Assembly (NCBI RefSeq): GCF_051348905.1
Contig: NC_135235.1
Location: forward strand, 560,243,261 to 560,307,260
DNA from: Ranitomeya variabilis
Taxonomy: Eukaryota > Chordata > Amphibia > Anura > Dendrobatidae
DNA: 64,000 nt
Direction of reading: 5' to 3'
Made by a program: the position numbers and the translations under genes. This document shows, one piece after another, positions 22,801 through 33,880 of the stretch. Below the pieces are notes generated by a model. It had not been told where the DNA came from. It worked only from the letters and a program-made list of their open reading frames with translations, and ran no database searches. Position 1 is the stretch's first letter. Every line of letters begins with the position of its first letter.

Positions 22801-23857
22801 ACACGAGGAAGCGAATCATCTCCTGATGGTCTGGAGTCATACGCATAGTCACTTGCGTCCAGAACTGTGGTCTATTACAAGCCAGAGGTGTAGAATCAAT
22901 ACCCTTCAGAGGTATAGGAACTTCCAGAGGCTCCAAATCAAACCCACAGCGCCTGGCGAAGGACCAATCCATGAGACTCAGAGCGGCGCCAGAGTCCACA
23001 TAGGCATCCACGGTAATAACTGATAATGAACAAATCAGAGTTACAGACAGAAGAAATTTAGACTGTAAAGTGCCAATAGAAACAGACTTGTCAACCTTCC
23101 TAGTACGTTTAGAGCATGCTGATATAACATGCGCGGAATCACCACAGTAGAAGCACAAGCCATTTTTGCGCCTATAATTCTGCCGCTCGCTTCTTGACAG
23201 AATTCTGTCACATTGCATTTTCTCTGGCGTCCCTTCAGAAGTTACCGCCAAATGGTGTACGGGTTTGCGCTCCCGCAAACGCCGATCAATCTGAATCGCC
23301 ATTGTGATGGACTCATTCAGACCTGTGGGCGTAGGAAACCCCACCATGACATCCTTAACGGCATCAGAAAGGCCTTCTCTGAAAATTGCCGCTAGGGCAC
23401 ACTCATTCCACTGAGTAAGCACAGACCATTTACGAAATTTTTGGCAGTATATCTCAGCTTCATCTTGCCCTTGAGACAGGGCTATTAAAGCTTTTTCAGC
23501 TTGAATCTCCAAATTAGGTTCCTCATACAGCAACCCTAAAGCCAGAAAAAACGCATCCACATTGAGCAACGCAGGATCCCCTGGTGTCAATGAAAATGCC
23601 CAATTTTGAGGGTCACCTCGCAGCAAAGAAATCACAATCTTAACCTGCTGAACAGGATCTCCAGAGGAGTGAGGTCTGAGAGAAAGGAATAATTTACAAT
23701 TACATTTGAAATTCAGAAACCGAGATCTATCTCCGGAAAACACCTCTGGTGTAGGAATCTTAGGTTCAGAAATAGGAGTACGTATAACATAATCTTGTAA
23801 ATTCTGAACCTTCGTAGCAAGATTATTTAAACCTGCAGCCAAACTCTGAGAGTCCAT
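19808..23857 (-). CDS. Chromovirus gag-pol polyprotein, about 1349 aa
   Basis: One open frame with the same order as the first copy: Gag with the CCHC knuckle CFYCGDSAHVISAC, protease with DSGA, reverse transcriptase with YLDD, RNase H, integrase with the HHCC region and catalytic core, and a C-terminal chromodomain. The frame can open 10 codons earlier, at 23887; I chose the internal ATG at 23857 because it matches the start of the other copy (MDSQSLA versus MDPQSLA). It looks whole. The product would form capsids and copy and integrate the element. Confidence 0.95.
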   Translation of the reverse strand: MDSQSLAAGLNNLATKVQNLQDYVIRTPISEPKIPTPEVFSGDRSRFLNFKCNCKLFLSLRPHSSGDPVQQVKIVISLLRGDPQNWAFSLTPGDPALLNVDAFFLALGLLYEEPNLEIQAEKALIALSQGQDEAEIYCQKFRKWSVLTQWNECALAAIFREGLSDAVKDVMVGFPTPTGLNESITMAIQIDRRLRERKPVHHLAVTSEGTPEKMQCDRILSRSERQNYRRKNGLCFYCGDSAHVISACSKRTRKVDKSVSIGTLQSKFLLSVTLICSLSVITVDAYVDSGAALSLMDWSFARRCGFDLEPLEVPIPLKGIDSTPLACNRPQFWTQVTMRMTPDHQEMIRFLVLHNLHDVLVLGLPWLQSHNPVLDWKTMSVLSWGCRGAHGDIPLVSISSSIPSEVPAFLLDFRDIFEEPKIGSLPPHRECDCAIDLIPGSKFPKGRLFNLSVPEHAAMREYVKESLEKGHIRPSSSPLGAGFFFVSKKDGSLRPCIDYRLLNKITVKYQYPLPLLTDLFARIRGAKWFSKIDLRGAYNLVRIKQGDEWKTAFNTPEGHFEYLVMPFGLSNAPSVFQSFMHDIFREYLDKFMIVYLDDILIFSEDWESHVQQVRRVFQVLRENSLCVKGSKCVFGVQKISFLGYIFSPSSVEMDPVKVRAICDWTQPTSLKGLQKFLGFANFYRRFITGFSGVAKPLTDLTKKGADVANWSSAAVEAFRELKRRFSSAPVLRQPDVSLPFQVEVDASEIGAGAVLSQKSSDCSVMRPCAFFSRKFSAAERNYDVGNRELLAMKWAFEEWSHWLEGARHQVVVLTDHKNLIYLESARRLNPRQAHWSLFFSRFNFVVSYLPGSKNVKADALSRSFEPDSPGDSEPTGILKDGVILSAISPDLRRALQEFQADRPDRCPPGRLFVPDDWTSRVISEVHSSTLAGHPVIFGTRDLVARSFWWPSLSRDVRVFVQSCDVCARAKPCCSRASGLLLPLPIPKRPWTHISMDFISDLPVSQRMSVIWVVCDRFSKMVHLVPLPKLPSSSELVPLFFQNVVRLHGIPENIVSDRGTQFVSRFWRAFCARLGIDLSFSSAFHPQTNGQTERANQTLETYLRCFVSADQDDWVAFLPLAEFALNNRASSATLVSPFFCNSGFHPRFSSGQVESSDCPGVDAVVDRLYRIWEQVMDNLNLSQERTQRFANRQRRVGPRLRVGDLVWLSSRFVPMRVSSPKFKPRFIGPYRILEIINPVSFRLDLPASFAIHNVFHRSLLRRYEVPVVPSAEPPAPVLVEGELEYVIQKILDSRISRRRLQYLVKWKGYGQEDNSWVTASDVHASDLVRAFHRAHPGCPGGSCEGSVPPP

Positions 23858-24044
23858 CCTTAAACCGGAGAGATCAGAGCCATTCAAGGATTAGAAGGAG
23901 AGAAAGGCAAGGCTGTAAATAGAGCAGAAATACAACTGAGCCAACTAAGTAGCAAACATGTGAGGGAAAAAAAAAATAAAAAATCTACAGACTTCTTTTA
24001 CACTCCTTTCTTCTGCCAATTACTTTAACAGTGGCCGGTCATAC

Positions 24045-24767
24045 TGTTATGATTCCCCAATGGCATGGGAACATCAGAAACACAAAATAACAGACTAGCC
24101 CTCGGGTGATGGAAACTCAAGCTGACCGTGACCTAAATCTACCACACAACTAACAGTAGCCAGGAAGCATTCCTACGGCTGCCTAGATGCCATGCGCCAG
24201 CCGGAGAACTAACTACGCCTGGAAGAGGAAGGAACAGACCTGGCTTACCTCTAGTGAAATTCCCCAAAGATGATAGTAGCCCCCACATATATTAACGGTG
24301 AGTTCAGAGGAAAAGACATACACAGTATGAAGGTAGATTTAGCAAAGCGAGGTCCACTTACTAGATAGAGGAAGGATACAAAAGAGGACTTCACGGTCAG
24401 CTGAAAAACCCTTTCAAAAACCCATCCTGAAATTACTTTAAGACTCCTGTGTCAACTCATGACACAGGAGTGGCAATTTCAGTCCACAAGAGCTTCCAGT
24501 AACAGGAAAAGACAAACTGTAAACTGGACAAAAAATACAAAACAAAAAGGACAAGAGTCCACTTAGCTGATCAGCAGACTGGTAGCAGGAACATGCAACT
24601 GAAAGACTCAGGTTACAATGATGACCGGCAAGGAAGTGACTGGAGAGCAAGGCTAAATAGGGAACTCCCAAAACTGATGGAAGCAGGTGAGCTGAGGCAG
24701 AAAAGAACACACAAGTCTCCAGTACCACCAGCCACCACTAGGGGAGCCCAAAAAGCGGATCACAACA
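24045..24767 (-). repeat. 5' LTR of chromovirus 2
   Basis: 723 bp, about two differences from the other LTR. The 3' edge on the + strand is CACAACA followed by the GTCCCC duplication. Confidence 0.94.
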
Positions 24768-24901
24768 GTCCCCTATTTGGGGACCATATATTAAATGGAT
24801 TTCTAGAACAGGGAGATGGAAAAAGAGCTTGCTCTGTCCACTCCACGCTTTGACCCGTTATTGCAGTCTCTCCGGGAACAGTGCACTCCTTCTCTGATCC
24901 G

Positions 24902-24916
24902 GTTTCCAAAAACAGA
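24902..24916 (+). terminator. U2 3' box (copy 0)
   Basis: GTTTCCAAAAACAGA fits the snRNA 3'-box consensus GTTTN0-3AAARNNAGA, about 13 bp after the U2 3' end. It directs Integrator-dependent 3' end formation. Confidence 0.85.
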
Positions 24917-25762
24917 TTGAATTTAAATCAGCGCAAATTGTCTTTCAACCCTTTCTGTGAATACTTTTCAGTACTTTCAATACTTTCAGCAAAGCACATT
25001 TCAGATGCCGCCAAATGTAGCATTTTGCTTGATTTCAATTGACCATTTGCAACATTTTGTGTGCCTTGCCTGGCCTTGCTGTCACCTATGTATGTCAAGC
25101 ATTGTATTGCATTCAATATGCAATCAATCAGTCAATCACTTTCTCTTTACTGGTTGCTGCAACAGGTGTGTTGAGATGTAGGCCTCTATTAGGCCTTTCT
25201 TACAGTGTTGCAAATATAATGTGTCGTCTACAAAACTAGGCCCCTGCTGTCAGCACTTGGTATTTAAATTGAAGTATCCAATGAGTAGTTCTGCCATACA
25301 TACCAAATTTGTGACCGCATGAATCCTTTGGGAAAGCATTGTTTCCCTCTTGTGGACCACCGACTTTTCAATGCGGTGTATTGTATGCATTTAAAAAAAA
25401 AAAGTAAAAATGGTGCCTGTGCTGATCTTGAATATGCTTGTCTTGTCTATCTACACCTGTGTGATTAGTACACTAATGCTTTTGAGCAACCAGGTGCGCT
25501 GCCTGCAGTAGATAGAATCTTGGCACGGAACATCCATGTGCAGTCACAATGGGGATGGAGGGTGTGGTCAAAGTAGGCGGAGTTATGCAGATTCAAAATG
25601 CGTTGTGCACAGCTTGAACACACACACACAGCAGAACTGTCATTGAGAATGCATCCCAGAGTTTCTGGAAATGTCTTCCATGCGGCACGCTTTTGCTCTG
25701 TCTCCACAATGGGTGTCAGTTTTAGGCCTAGGTGCGTCAGAAGTGGCAAACCATTTCTGGTT

Positions 25763-25954
25763 AACGCTTCTGGCCGAATGGCCGCCGCTCAAGTGTAGTA
25801 GTATCTGTTCTTATCAGTTTAATATCTGATACGTCCCCTATTTGGGGACCATATATTAAATGGATTTCTAGAACAGGGAGATGGAAAAAGAGCTTGCTCT
25901 GTCCACTCCACGCATTGACCCGTTATTGCAGTCTCTCCGGGAACAGTGCACTCC
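25763..25954 (+). ncRNA. RNU2: U2 snRNA gene copy 1 (uninterrupted, altered 5' region)
   Basis: About 190 nt, close to the 188 nt of vertebrate U2. Core landmarks are intact: CTGTTCTTATCAGTTTAAT, GATACGTCCCCTATTTGGGG (stem II), ATATATTAAATGG before the Sm site, and a terminal stem with TATTGCAG. The 5' region departs from canonical U2. GGCTAAGATCAAGTG reads GGCCGCCGCTCAAGTG, and GTGTAGTATCTG reads GTGTAGTAGTATCTG, a 3-nt insertion in the branch-site-recognition element. The Sm site is ATTTCTAG rather than ATTTTTAG. The first change should weaken U2/U6 helix I, so I doubt this copy makes a working snRNA. Confidence 0.93.
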
Positions 25955-25966
25955 TTCTCTGATCCG

Positions 25967-25981
25967 GTTTCCAAAAACAGA
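25967..25981 (+). terminator. U2 3' box (copy 1)
   Basis: Perfect 3'-box match GTTTCCAAAAACAGA, 12 bp after the gene. Confidence 0.88.
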
Positions 25982-26830
25982 TTGAATTGAAATCAGCGCA
26001 AGTTGTCTTTCAACCCTTTCTGTGAATACTTTTCAGTACTTTCAATACTTTCAGCAAAGCACATTTCAGATGCCGCCAAATGTAGCATTTTGCTTGATTT
26101 CAATTGACCATTTGCAACATTTTGTGTGCCTTGCCTGGCCTTGCTGTCACCTATGTATGTCAAGCATTGTATTGCATTCAATATGCAATCAATCAGTCAA
26201 TCACTTTCTCTTTACTGGATGCTGCACCAGGTGTGTTGAGATGTAGGCCTCTATTAGGCCTTTCTTACAGTGTTGCAAATATAATGTGTCGTCTACAAAA
26301 CTAGGCCCCTGCTGTCAGCACTTGGTATTTAAATTGAAGTATCCAATGAGTAGTTCTGCCATACATACCAAATTTGTGACCGCATGAATCCTTTGGGAAA
26401 GCATTGTTTCCCTCTTGTGGACCACCGACTTTTCAATGCGGTGTATTGTATGCATTTAAAAAAAAAAAAGTAAAAATGGTGCCTGTGCTGATCTTGAATA
26501 TGCTTGTCTTGTCTATCTACACCTGTGTGATTAGTACACTAATGCTTTTGAGCAACCAGGTGCGCTGCCTGCAGTAGATAGAATCTTGGCACGGAACATC
26601 CATGTGCAGTCACAATGGGGATGGAGGGTGTGGTCAAAGTAGGCGGAGTTATGCAGATTCAAAATGCGTTGTGCACAGCTTGAACACACACACACACAGC
26701 AGAACTGTCATTGAGAATGCATCCCAGAGTTTCTGGAAATGTCTTCCCTGCGGCACGCTTTTGCTCTGTCTCCACAATGGGTGTCAGTTTTAGGCCTAGG
26801 TGCATCAGAAGTGGCAAACCATTTCTGGTT

Positions 26831-27022
26831 AACGCTTCTGGCCGAATGGCCGCCGCTCAAGTGTAGTAGTATCTGTTCTTATCAGTTTAATATCTGATAC
26901 GTCCCCTATTTGGGGACCATATATTAAATGGATTTCTAGAACAGGGAGATGGAAAAAGAGCTTGCTCTGTCCACTCCACGCATTGACCCGTTATTGCAGT
27001 CTCTCCGGGAACAGTGCACTCC
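26831..27022 (+). ncRNA. RNU2: U2 snRNA gene copy 2 (uninterrupted, altered 5' region)
   Basis: Same sequence type as copy 1, with GTGTAGTAGTATCTG, the altered U6-pairing region and the ATTTCTAG Sm site. It starts 1068 bp after copy 1. Stem IV reads CCCG...CGGG where human U2 has CCTGG...CCAGG, so most pairing is kept by a compensatory change. The array ancestor was therefore probably functional. Confidence 0.93.
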
Positions 27023-27034
27023 TTCTCTGATCCG

Positions 27035-27049
27035 GTTTCCAAAAACAGA
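27035..27049 (+). terminator. U2 3' box (copy 2)
   Basis: Perfect 3'-box match, same spacing as in copy 1. Confidence 0.88.
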
Positions 27050-27895
27050 TTGAATTGAAATCAGCGCAAGTTGTCTTTCAACCCTTTCTGTGAATACTTT
27101 TCAGTACTTTCAATACTTTCAGCAAAGCACATTTCAGATGCCGCCAAATGTAGCATTTTGCTTGATTTCAATTGACCATTTGCAACATTTTGTGTGCCTT
27201 GCCTGGCCTTGCTGTCACCTATGTATGTCAAGCATTGTATTGCATTCAATATGCAATCAATCAGTCAATCACTTTCTCTTTACTGGATGCTGCAACAGGT
27301 GTGTTGAGATGTAGGCCTCTATTAGGCCTTTCTTACAGTGTTGCAAATATAATGTGTCGTCTACAAAACTAGGCCCCTGCTGTCAGCACTTGGTATTTAC
27401 ATTGAAGTATCCAATGAGTAGTTCTGCCATACATACCAAATTTGTGACCGCATGAATCCTTTGGGAAAGCATTGTTTCCCTCTTGTGGACCACCGACTTT
27501 TCAATGCGGTGTATTGTATGCATTTAAAAAAAAAAAGTAAAAATGGTGCCTGTGCTGATCTTGAATATGCTTGTCTTGTCTATCTACACCTGTGTGATTA
27601 GTACACTAATGCTTTTGAGCAACCAGGTGCGCTGCCTGCAGTAGATAGAATCTTGGCACGGAACATCCATGTGCAGTCACAATGGGGATGGAGGGTGTGG
27701 TCAAAGTAGGCGGAGTTATGCAGATTCAAAATGCGTTGTGCACAGCTGGAACACACACACACAGCAGAACTGTCATTGAGAATGCATCCCAGAGTTTCTG
27801 GAAATGTCTTCCATGCGGCACGCTTTTGCTCTGTCTCCACAATGGGTGTCAGTTTTAGGCCTAGGTGCGTCAGAAGTGGCAAACCATTTCTGGTT

Positions 27896-28087
27896 AACGC
27901 TTCTGGCCGAATGGCCGCCGCTCAAGTGTAGTAGTATCTGTTCTTATCAGTTTAATATCTGATACGTCCCCTATTTGGGGACCATATATTAAATGGATTT
28001 CTAGAACAGGGAGATGGAAAAAGAGCTTGCTCTGTCCACTCCACGCATTGACCCGTTATTGCAGTCTCTCCGGGAACAGTGCACTCC
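27896..28087 (+). ncRNA. RNU2: U2 snRNA gene copy 3 (uninterrupted, altered 5' region)
   Basis: Starts 1065 bp after copy 2, with the same gene and the same altered 5' region. Its downstream spacer is interrupted at TTAA (28589) by the 5.6-kb element, which leaves the gene and its 3' box untouched. Confidence 0.93.
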
Positions 28088-28099
28088 TTCTCTGATCCG

Positions 28100-28114
28100 G
28101 TTTCCAAAAACAGA
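28100..28114 (+). terminator. U2 3' box (copy 3)
   Basis: Perfect 3'-box match. Confidence 0.88.
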
Positions 28115-29099
28115 TTGAATTGAAATCAGCGCAAGTTGTCTTTCAACCCTTTCTGTGAATACTTTTCAGTACTTTCAATACTTTCAGCAAAGCACATTTC
28201 AGATGCCGCCAAATGTAGCATTTTGCTTGATTTCAATTGACCATTTGCAACATTTTGTGTGCCTTGCCTGGCCTTGCTGTCACCTATGTATGTCAAGCAT
28301 TGTATTGCATTCAATATGCAATCAATCAGTCAATCACTTTCTCTTTACTGGATGCTGCAACAGGTGTGTTGAGATGTAGGCCTCTATTAGGCCTTTCTTA
28401 CAGTGTTGCAAATATAATGTGTCGTCTACAAAACTAGGCCCCTGCTGTCAGCACTTGGTATTTAAATTGAAGTATCCAATGAGTAGTTCTGCCATACATA
28501 CCAAATTTGTGACCGCATGAATCCTTTGGGAAAGCATTGTTTCCCTCTTGTGGACCACCGACTTTTCAATGCAGTGTATTGTATGCATTTAACCCCTTCA
28601 TGACCCAGCCTATTTTGGCCTTAATGACCTTGCCATTTTTTGCAATTCTGACCAGTGTCCCTTTATGAGGTAATAACTCAGGAACGCTTCAACGGATCCT
28701 TGCGGTTCTGAGATTGTTTTTTCGTGACATATTGGGCTTCATGTTAGTGATAAATTTAGGTCGATAATTTCTGAGTTTATTTGTGAAAAAAACGGAAATT
28801 TGGCGAAAATTTTGAAAATTTCGCAATTTTCACATTTTGAATTTTTATTCTGTTAAACCAGAGAGTTATGTGACACAAAATAGTTAATAAATAACATTTC
28901 CCACATGTCTACTTTACATCAGCACAATTTTGGAAATAATTTTTTTTTTTGCTAGGAAGTTATAAGGGTTAAAATTTGACCAGTGATTTCTCATTTTTAC
29001 AACAAAATTTACAAAACCATTTTTTTTAGGGACCACCTCACATTTGAAGTCAGTTTCAGGGTTCTATATGGCCGAAAATACCCAAAAGTGACACCATTC

Positions 29100-32000
29100 T
29101 AAAAACTGCACCCCTCAAGGTGCTCAAAACCACATTCAAGAAGTTTATTAACCCTTCAGGTGTTTCACAACAGCAGAAGCAACATGGAAGGAAAAAGTGA
29201 ACATTTAACTTTTTAGTCACAAAAATAATCTTTTAGCAACAATTTTTTTATTTTCCCAAGGGTAAAAGGAGAAACTGGACCACAAAAGTTGTTGTCCAAT
29301 TTGTCCTGAGTACGTTGATACCTCATATGTGGGGGTAAACCACTGTTTGTGGGCACGGCAGGGCTCGGAAGCGAAGGAGCGCCATTTGACTTTTTCAATG
29401 AAAAATTGGCTCCAATCTTTAGCGGACACCATGTCGCGTTTGGAGAGCCCCCGTGTGCCTAAACATTGGAGCTCCCCCACAAGTGACCCCATTTTGGAAA
29501 CTAGACGCCCCAAGGAACTTATCTAGATGCATAGTGAGCACTTTAATCCCCCAGGTGCTTCACAAATTGATCCGTAAAAATGAAAAAGTACTTTTTTTTC
29601 ACAAAAAATTTTTTTAGCCTCAATTTTTTCTTTTTCACATGGGCAACAGGATAAAATGGATCCTAAAATCTGTTGGGCAATTTCTCCTGAGTACGCCGAT
29701 ACCTCATATGTGGGGGTAAACCACTGTTTGGGTGCACGGCAAGGCTCGGAAGGGAAGGCGCGCCATTTGACTTTTTGAATGAAAAATTATCTCCATCGTT
29801 AGCGGACACCATGTCGCGTTTGGAGAGACCCTGTGTGCCTAAACATTGAAGCTCCCCCACATGTGACCCCATTTTGGAAACTAGACCCCCCAAGGAACTT
29901 ATCTAGATGCATAGTGAGCACTTTAAACTCTCAGATGCTTCACAAATTGATCCGTAAAAAATGAAAAAGTACTTTTTTTTCACAAAAAAAATTTTTTAGC
30001 CTCAATTTTTTCATTTTCACATGGGCAACAGGATAAAATGGATCCTAAAATTTGTTGGGCAATTTCTCTTGAGTACGCCAATACCTCATATGTGGGGGTA
30101 AACCACTGTTTGGGTGCACGGCAAGGCTTGGAAGGGAAGGCGCGCCATTTGACTTTTTCAATGGAAAATTAGCTCCAATCGTTAGTGGACACCATGTTGC
30201 GTTCGGAGAGCCCCTGTGTGCCTAAACATTAGAGCTCCCCTACAAGTGACCCCATTTTGGAAACTAGACCCCCCAAGGAACTAATCTAGATGTATAGTGA
30301 GCACTTTAAACCCCCAGGTGCTTCACAGAAGTTTATAACGCAGAGCCATGAAAATAAAAAAATATTTTTCTTTCCTCAAAAATGATTTTTAGCCCGGAGT
30401 TTTTTATTTTCCCAAGGATAATAGGAGAAATTGGACCCCAAATGTTGTTGTCCAGTTTGTCCTGAGTACGATGATACCCCATATGTGGGGGTAAACCACT
30501 GTTTGGGCGCACGGCAGGGCTCGGAAGGGAAGGCACGCCATTTGGCTTTTTGAATGGAAAATTAGCTCCAATCATTAGCGGACACCATGTCGCGTTTGGA
30601 GAGCCCCTGTGTGCCTAAACATTGGAACTCCCACACAAGTGACCCCATTTTGGAAACTAGACCTCCCAAGGAACTAATCTAGATGTGTGGTGAGCACTTT
30701 GAACCCTCAAGTGCTTCACAGAAGTTTATAACGCAGAGCCATGAAAATATAAAATTATTTTTCTTTCCTCAAAAATGATTTTTTAACCCACAATTTTTTA
30801 TTTTCCCAAGGGTAACAGGAGAAATTGGACCCCAAAAGTTGTTGTGCAGTTTCTCCTGAGTATGCTGATACCCCATATGTGGGGGTAAACCACTGTTTTG
30901 GCACACGTCGGGGAGCGGAAGGGAAGTAGTGACGTTTTGAAATGCAGACTTTAATGGAATGCTCTGCGGGCGTCACGTTGCGTTTGCAGAGCCCCTGATG
31001 TGCCTAAACAGTAGGAACTCCCCACAATTGACCCCACTTTGGAAACTAGACCCCGAAGGGAACTTATCTAGATGTGTGGTGAGCACTTTGAACCCCCAAG
31101 TGCTTCACAGAAGTTTATAACGCAGAGACGTGAAAATAAAAAATGTGTTTTCTTTCCTGAAAAATATTTTTTTAGCCCAGAATTTTTTAATTTTCCCAAG
31201 GGTAACAGGAAAAATTTGACCCCAAAAGTTGTTGTCCAGTTTCTCCTGAGTACGCTGATACCCCATATGTGGGGGTAAACCACTGTTTGGGCACATGGCG
31301 GGGCTCGGAAGGGAAGTAGTGACGATTTGGAATGCAGACTTTGATGGAATGGTCTGCGGGAATCATGTTATGTTTGCAGAGCCCCTGATGTGCCTAAACA
31401 GTAGAAACCCCCCACAAGTGACCCCATTTTGGAAACTAGACCCCCCCAAGGAACTTATCTAGATGTGTGGTGAGCACGTTCAACCCCCAAGTGCTTCACA
31501 GAAGTTTACAACGCAGAGCCGTGAAAATAAAAAATCATTTTTTCTTTCCTCAAAAAAGATGTTTTAGCAAGCAATTGTTTATTTTCACAAAGGTAACAGG
31601 AGAAATTGGACCCCAATATTTGTTGCCCAGTTTGTTGTGAGTACGCTGGTACCCCATATGTGGGGGTAAACCACTGTTTGGGCGCACGTCAGGGCTCGGA
31701 AGGGAAGTAGTGACATTTGAAATGCAGACTTTGATGGAATGGTCTGCGGGCGTCACGTTGCATTTGCAGAGCCCCTGATGTGCCTAAACAGTAGAAACAC
31801 CCCACAAGTGACCCCATTTTGGAAACTAGACCCCAAAAGGATCTTATCTAGATGTGTGGTGAGCACTTTCAACCCCCAAGTGTTTCACATAAGTTTATAA
31901 CGTAGAGCCGTGAAAATAAAAAATAATTGTTCTTTCCTCAAAATTATGTTTTAGCAAGTAATTTTTTATTTTTGCAAGGGTAACAGGAGAAAATGGACCC

Positions 32001-32200
32001 CAATAGTTGTTGCCCAGTTTGTCCTGAGTACGCTGGTATCCCATATGTGGGGGTAAACCACTGTTTGGGCGCACGTCGGGGCTTGGAAGGGAGGGCGCAC
32101 CATTTGACTTTTTGAACGCAAGATTGGCTGGAATCATTGGTGGCGCCATGTTGCGTTTGGAGACCCCTGATGTGCCTAAACAGTGGAAACCCCTCAATTC
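29100..32200. repeat. Eight tandem units of about 381-394 bp in TTAA element 1
   Basis: The anchor CATATGTGGGGGTAAACCAC recurs at 29324, 29705, 30087, 30480, 30874, 31264, 31655 and 32042. Units share CTGAGTACG, CCCCATTTTGGAAACTAGAC and AAGTTTATAACGCAGAG blocks. Minus-strand open frames of 60-120 aa recur with the unit and have no known domain. Confidence 0.92.
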
Positions 32201-32463
32201 TAACTTCAACACTAAACCCAACACACCCCTAACCCTAATCCCAACTGTAGCCATAACCCTAATCACAACCCTAACCCCAACACACCCCTAACCACAACCC
32301 TAACCCCAACACACCCGTAACCCTAAATCCAACCCTAATCCTAACCCTAATCCCAACCCTACCCACAACTGTAACCCCAACACAACCCTAACCCTATCCT
32401 TAACCCTAACCACAAGCCTAATCTTAACCCTATTTCCAACACTAGCCCTAATTCCAACCCTAA

Positions 32464-32952
32464 GGGTACCGTCTCACATAACGATTTACCAACGATCACG
32501 ACCAGCGATACGACCTGGCCGTGATCGTTGGAAAGTCATTGTGTGGTCGCTGGGGAGCTGTCACACAGACCGCTCTCCAGCGACCAACGATGCCAAGGTC
32601 CCGGGTAACCAGGGTAAACATCGGGTTACTAAGCGCAGGGCCGCGCTTAGTAACCCGATGTTTACCGTGGTTACCAGCGTAAAAGTAAAAAAAAAAAACG
32701 TACATACTCACATTTTGGTGTCCTTCAGGTCCCTTGCCGTCTGCTTCCCGCTCTCACACACAACGATCCAGCGATGACAGCGGGAGATCCAGCGACGAAA
32801 GAAAGTTCCAAACGATCTGCTACGACGTACGATTCTCAGCAGGGTCCCTGATCGCTGCTGCGTGTCAGACACAGCGATATCGTATGGATATCCCTGGAAT
32901 GTCACAGATCGTACCGTCGTAGCGATCAAAGTGCCACTGTGAGACGGTACCC
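32464..32952. mobile_element. Harbinger-type MITE, 489 bp, TSD TAA
   Basis: GGGTACCGTCTCAC and GTGAGACGGTACCC form the ends, flanked by TAA (32461-32463 and 32953-32955) taken from CCCTAA repeats. It shares the end type and the inner GGTTACTAAGCGC hairpin with 5086-5788, so the two are related families. Confidence 0.85.
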
Positions 32953-32979
32953 TAACTCTAATTCCAACCCTAACCCTAA

Positions 32980-33365
32980 GGCTATGTGCCCACTTTGCGG
33001 ATTCGTGTGAGATTTTTCCGCACCATTTTTGAAAAATCCGCAGGTAAAAGGCACTGTGTTTTACCTATGGATTTACAGCGGATTTCCAGTGTTTTTTTGT
33101 GCGGATTTCACCTGCGGATTCCTATTGAGGAACAGGTGTAAAACGCTGCGGAATCCGCACAAAATTGACATGCTGCGGAAAATACACAGCGTTTCTGCAC
33201 GGTATTTTCCGCACCATGGGCACAGCAGATTTGGTTTTCCATAGGTGTACATGGTACTGTAAACCTGATGGAAAACTGCTACGAATTCGCAGCGGCCAAT
33301 CCGCTGCGGATCCGCGGTAATCCGCTGCGGATTCGCAGCCAAATCCGCACTGTGTGCACATGCCC
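32980..33365. mobile_element. Harbinger-type MITE, 386 bp, TSD TAA
   Basis: Left end GGCTATGTGCCCAC and right end GTGTGCACATGCCC are imperfect inverted repeats, flanked by TAA from the CCCTAA repeat. The inside is palindromic, with repeated TCCGCA/TGCGGA motifs. Confidence 0.82.
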
Positions 33366-33659
33366 TAACCCTACCCCTAACCCTAACCCTACCCCTAATT
33401 CTAACCCTAATTCTAACCCTAGTTCTAACCCTAACCCTAGCAGAAAAAAAATATATATATTTTATTTATTTTTATTATTGTCCCTATGGGGGTGATAAAG
33501 GGGGGTCATTTACTTTTTTTTATTTTGATCACTGTGATAGGCTATATCGCAGTGATCAAAATACTTCTGAAATGAATCTGCCAGCCGGCAGACTCTGCGG
33601 GCGCAGTGCGCATGCGCCCGCCATATTGGAAGATGGCGGCGCCCATGGAGAAGCCGGAC

Positions 33660-33880
33660 GGACATCGGGAGGCCCGGTAAGTATGAAGGGGGGGTGATCG
33701 GATCACGGGGGGGGGGACCGGAGCACAGGGGGGGGACCGGAGCACAGGGAGGGGGCACCGGAGCACGGGGGGAGCGGACAGGAGAACGGAGGAGCGGACA
33801 GAACGAATTAGGGGGGCGGACCGCGCACCGGAGCACTGGGGGGGCGATCGGTGGGGTGGGGTGGGGTGGGGGCAGATTAG
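33660..33880 (+). repeat. G-rich short tandem tract
   Basis: Repeats of roughly 20-24 bp built on GGGGACCGGAGCAC, with runs of 6-9 G. It has strong G-quadruplex potential on the + strand. Confidence 0.7.

Larger units (their letters stand above)
19074..24767 (-). mobile_element. Ty3/Gypsy chromovirus 2, whole-looking, inside U2 copy 0
   Basis: The 5.7-kb minus-strand element has 723-bp LTRs that differ at about two positions, so it is young. It is flanked by GTCCCC on both sides (19068-19073 and 24768-24773). Its gag-pol is clearly homologous to that at 7471-11520, but the LTRs of the two copies are much more diverged from each other, so they are different subfamilies. Uninterrupted U2 copies supply the empty site. 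Confidence 0.96.
18998..24889 (+). pseudogene. RNU2: U2 copy 0, split by chromovirus 2
   Basis: The 5' part (18998-19073) runs from AACGCTTCTGGCC through GTTTAATATCTGATACGTCCCC. The 3' part (24774-24889) resumes at TATTTGGGGACC and ends GTGCACTCC. The break is the 6-bp duplication GTCCCC made by the LTR element. This copy has the altered GTGTAGTAGTATCTG target region, as do copies 1-5. Confidence 0.93.
32200..33441. repeat. Degenerate telomere-like CCCTAA tract, interrupted by two MITEs
   Basis: CCCTAA, CCCTAAT and CCAACCCTAA repeats run 32200-32460, 32953-32979 and 33366-33441. The gaps are the two MITEs. The tract sits well inside a transposon, so it is not a chromosome end. Confidence 0.88.

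Noticed and set aside
25700-25762. U2 proximal sequence element and octamer enhancer upstream of the U2 copies
   Set aside because: The region is conserved between units, but I could not match it confidently to a known PSE or octamer.
32200-32460. A true chromosome end
   Set aside because: The CCCTAA repeats are degenerate and lie inside a transposon with sequence on both sides.
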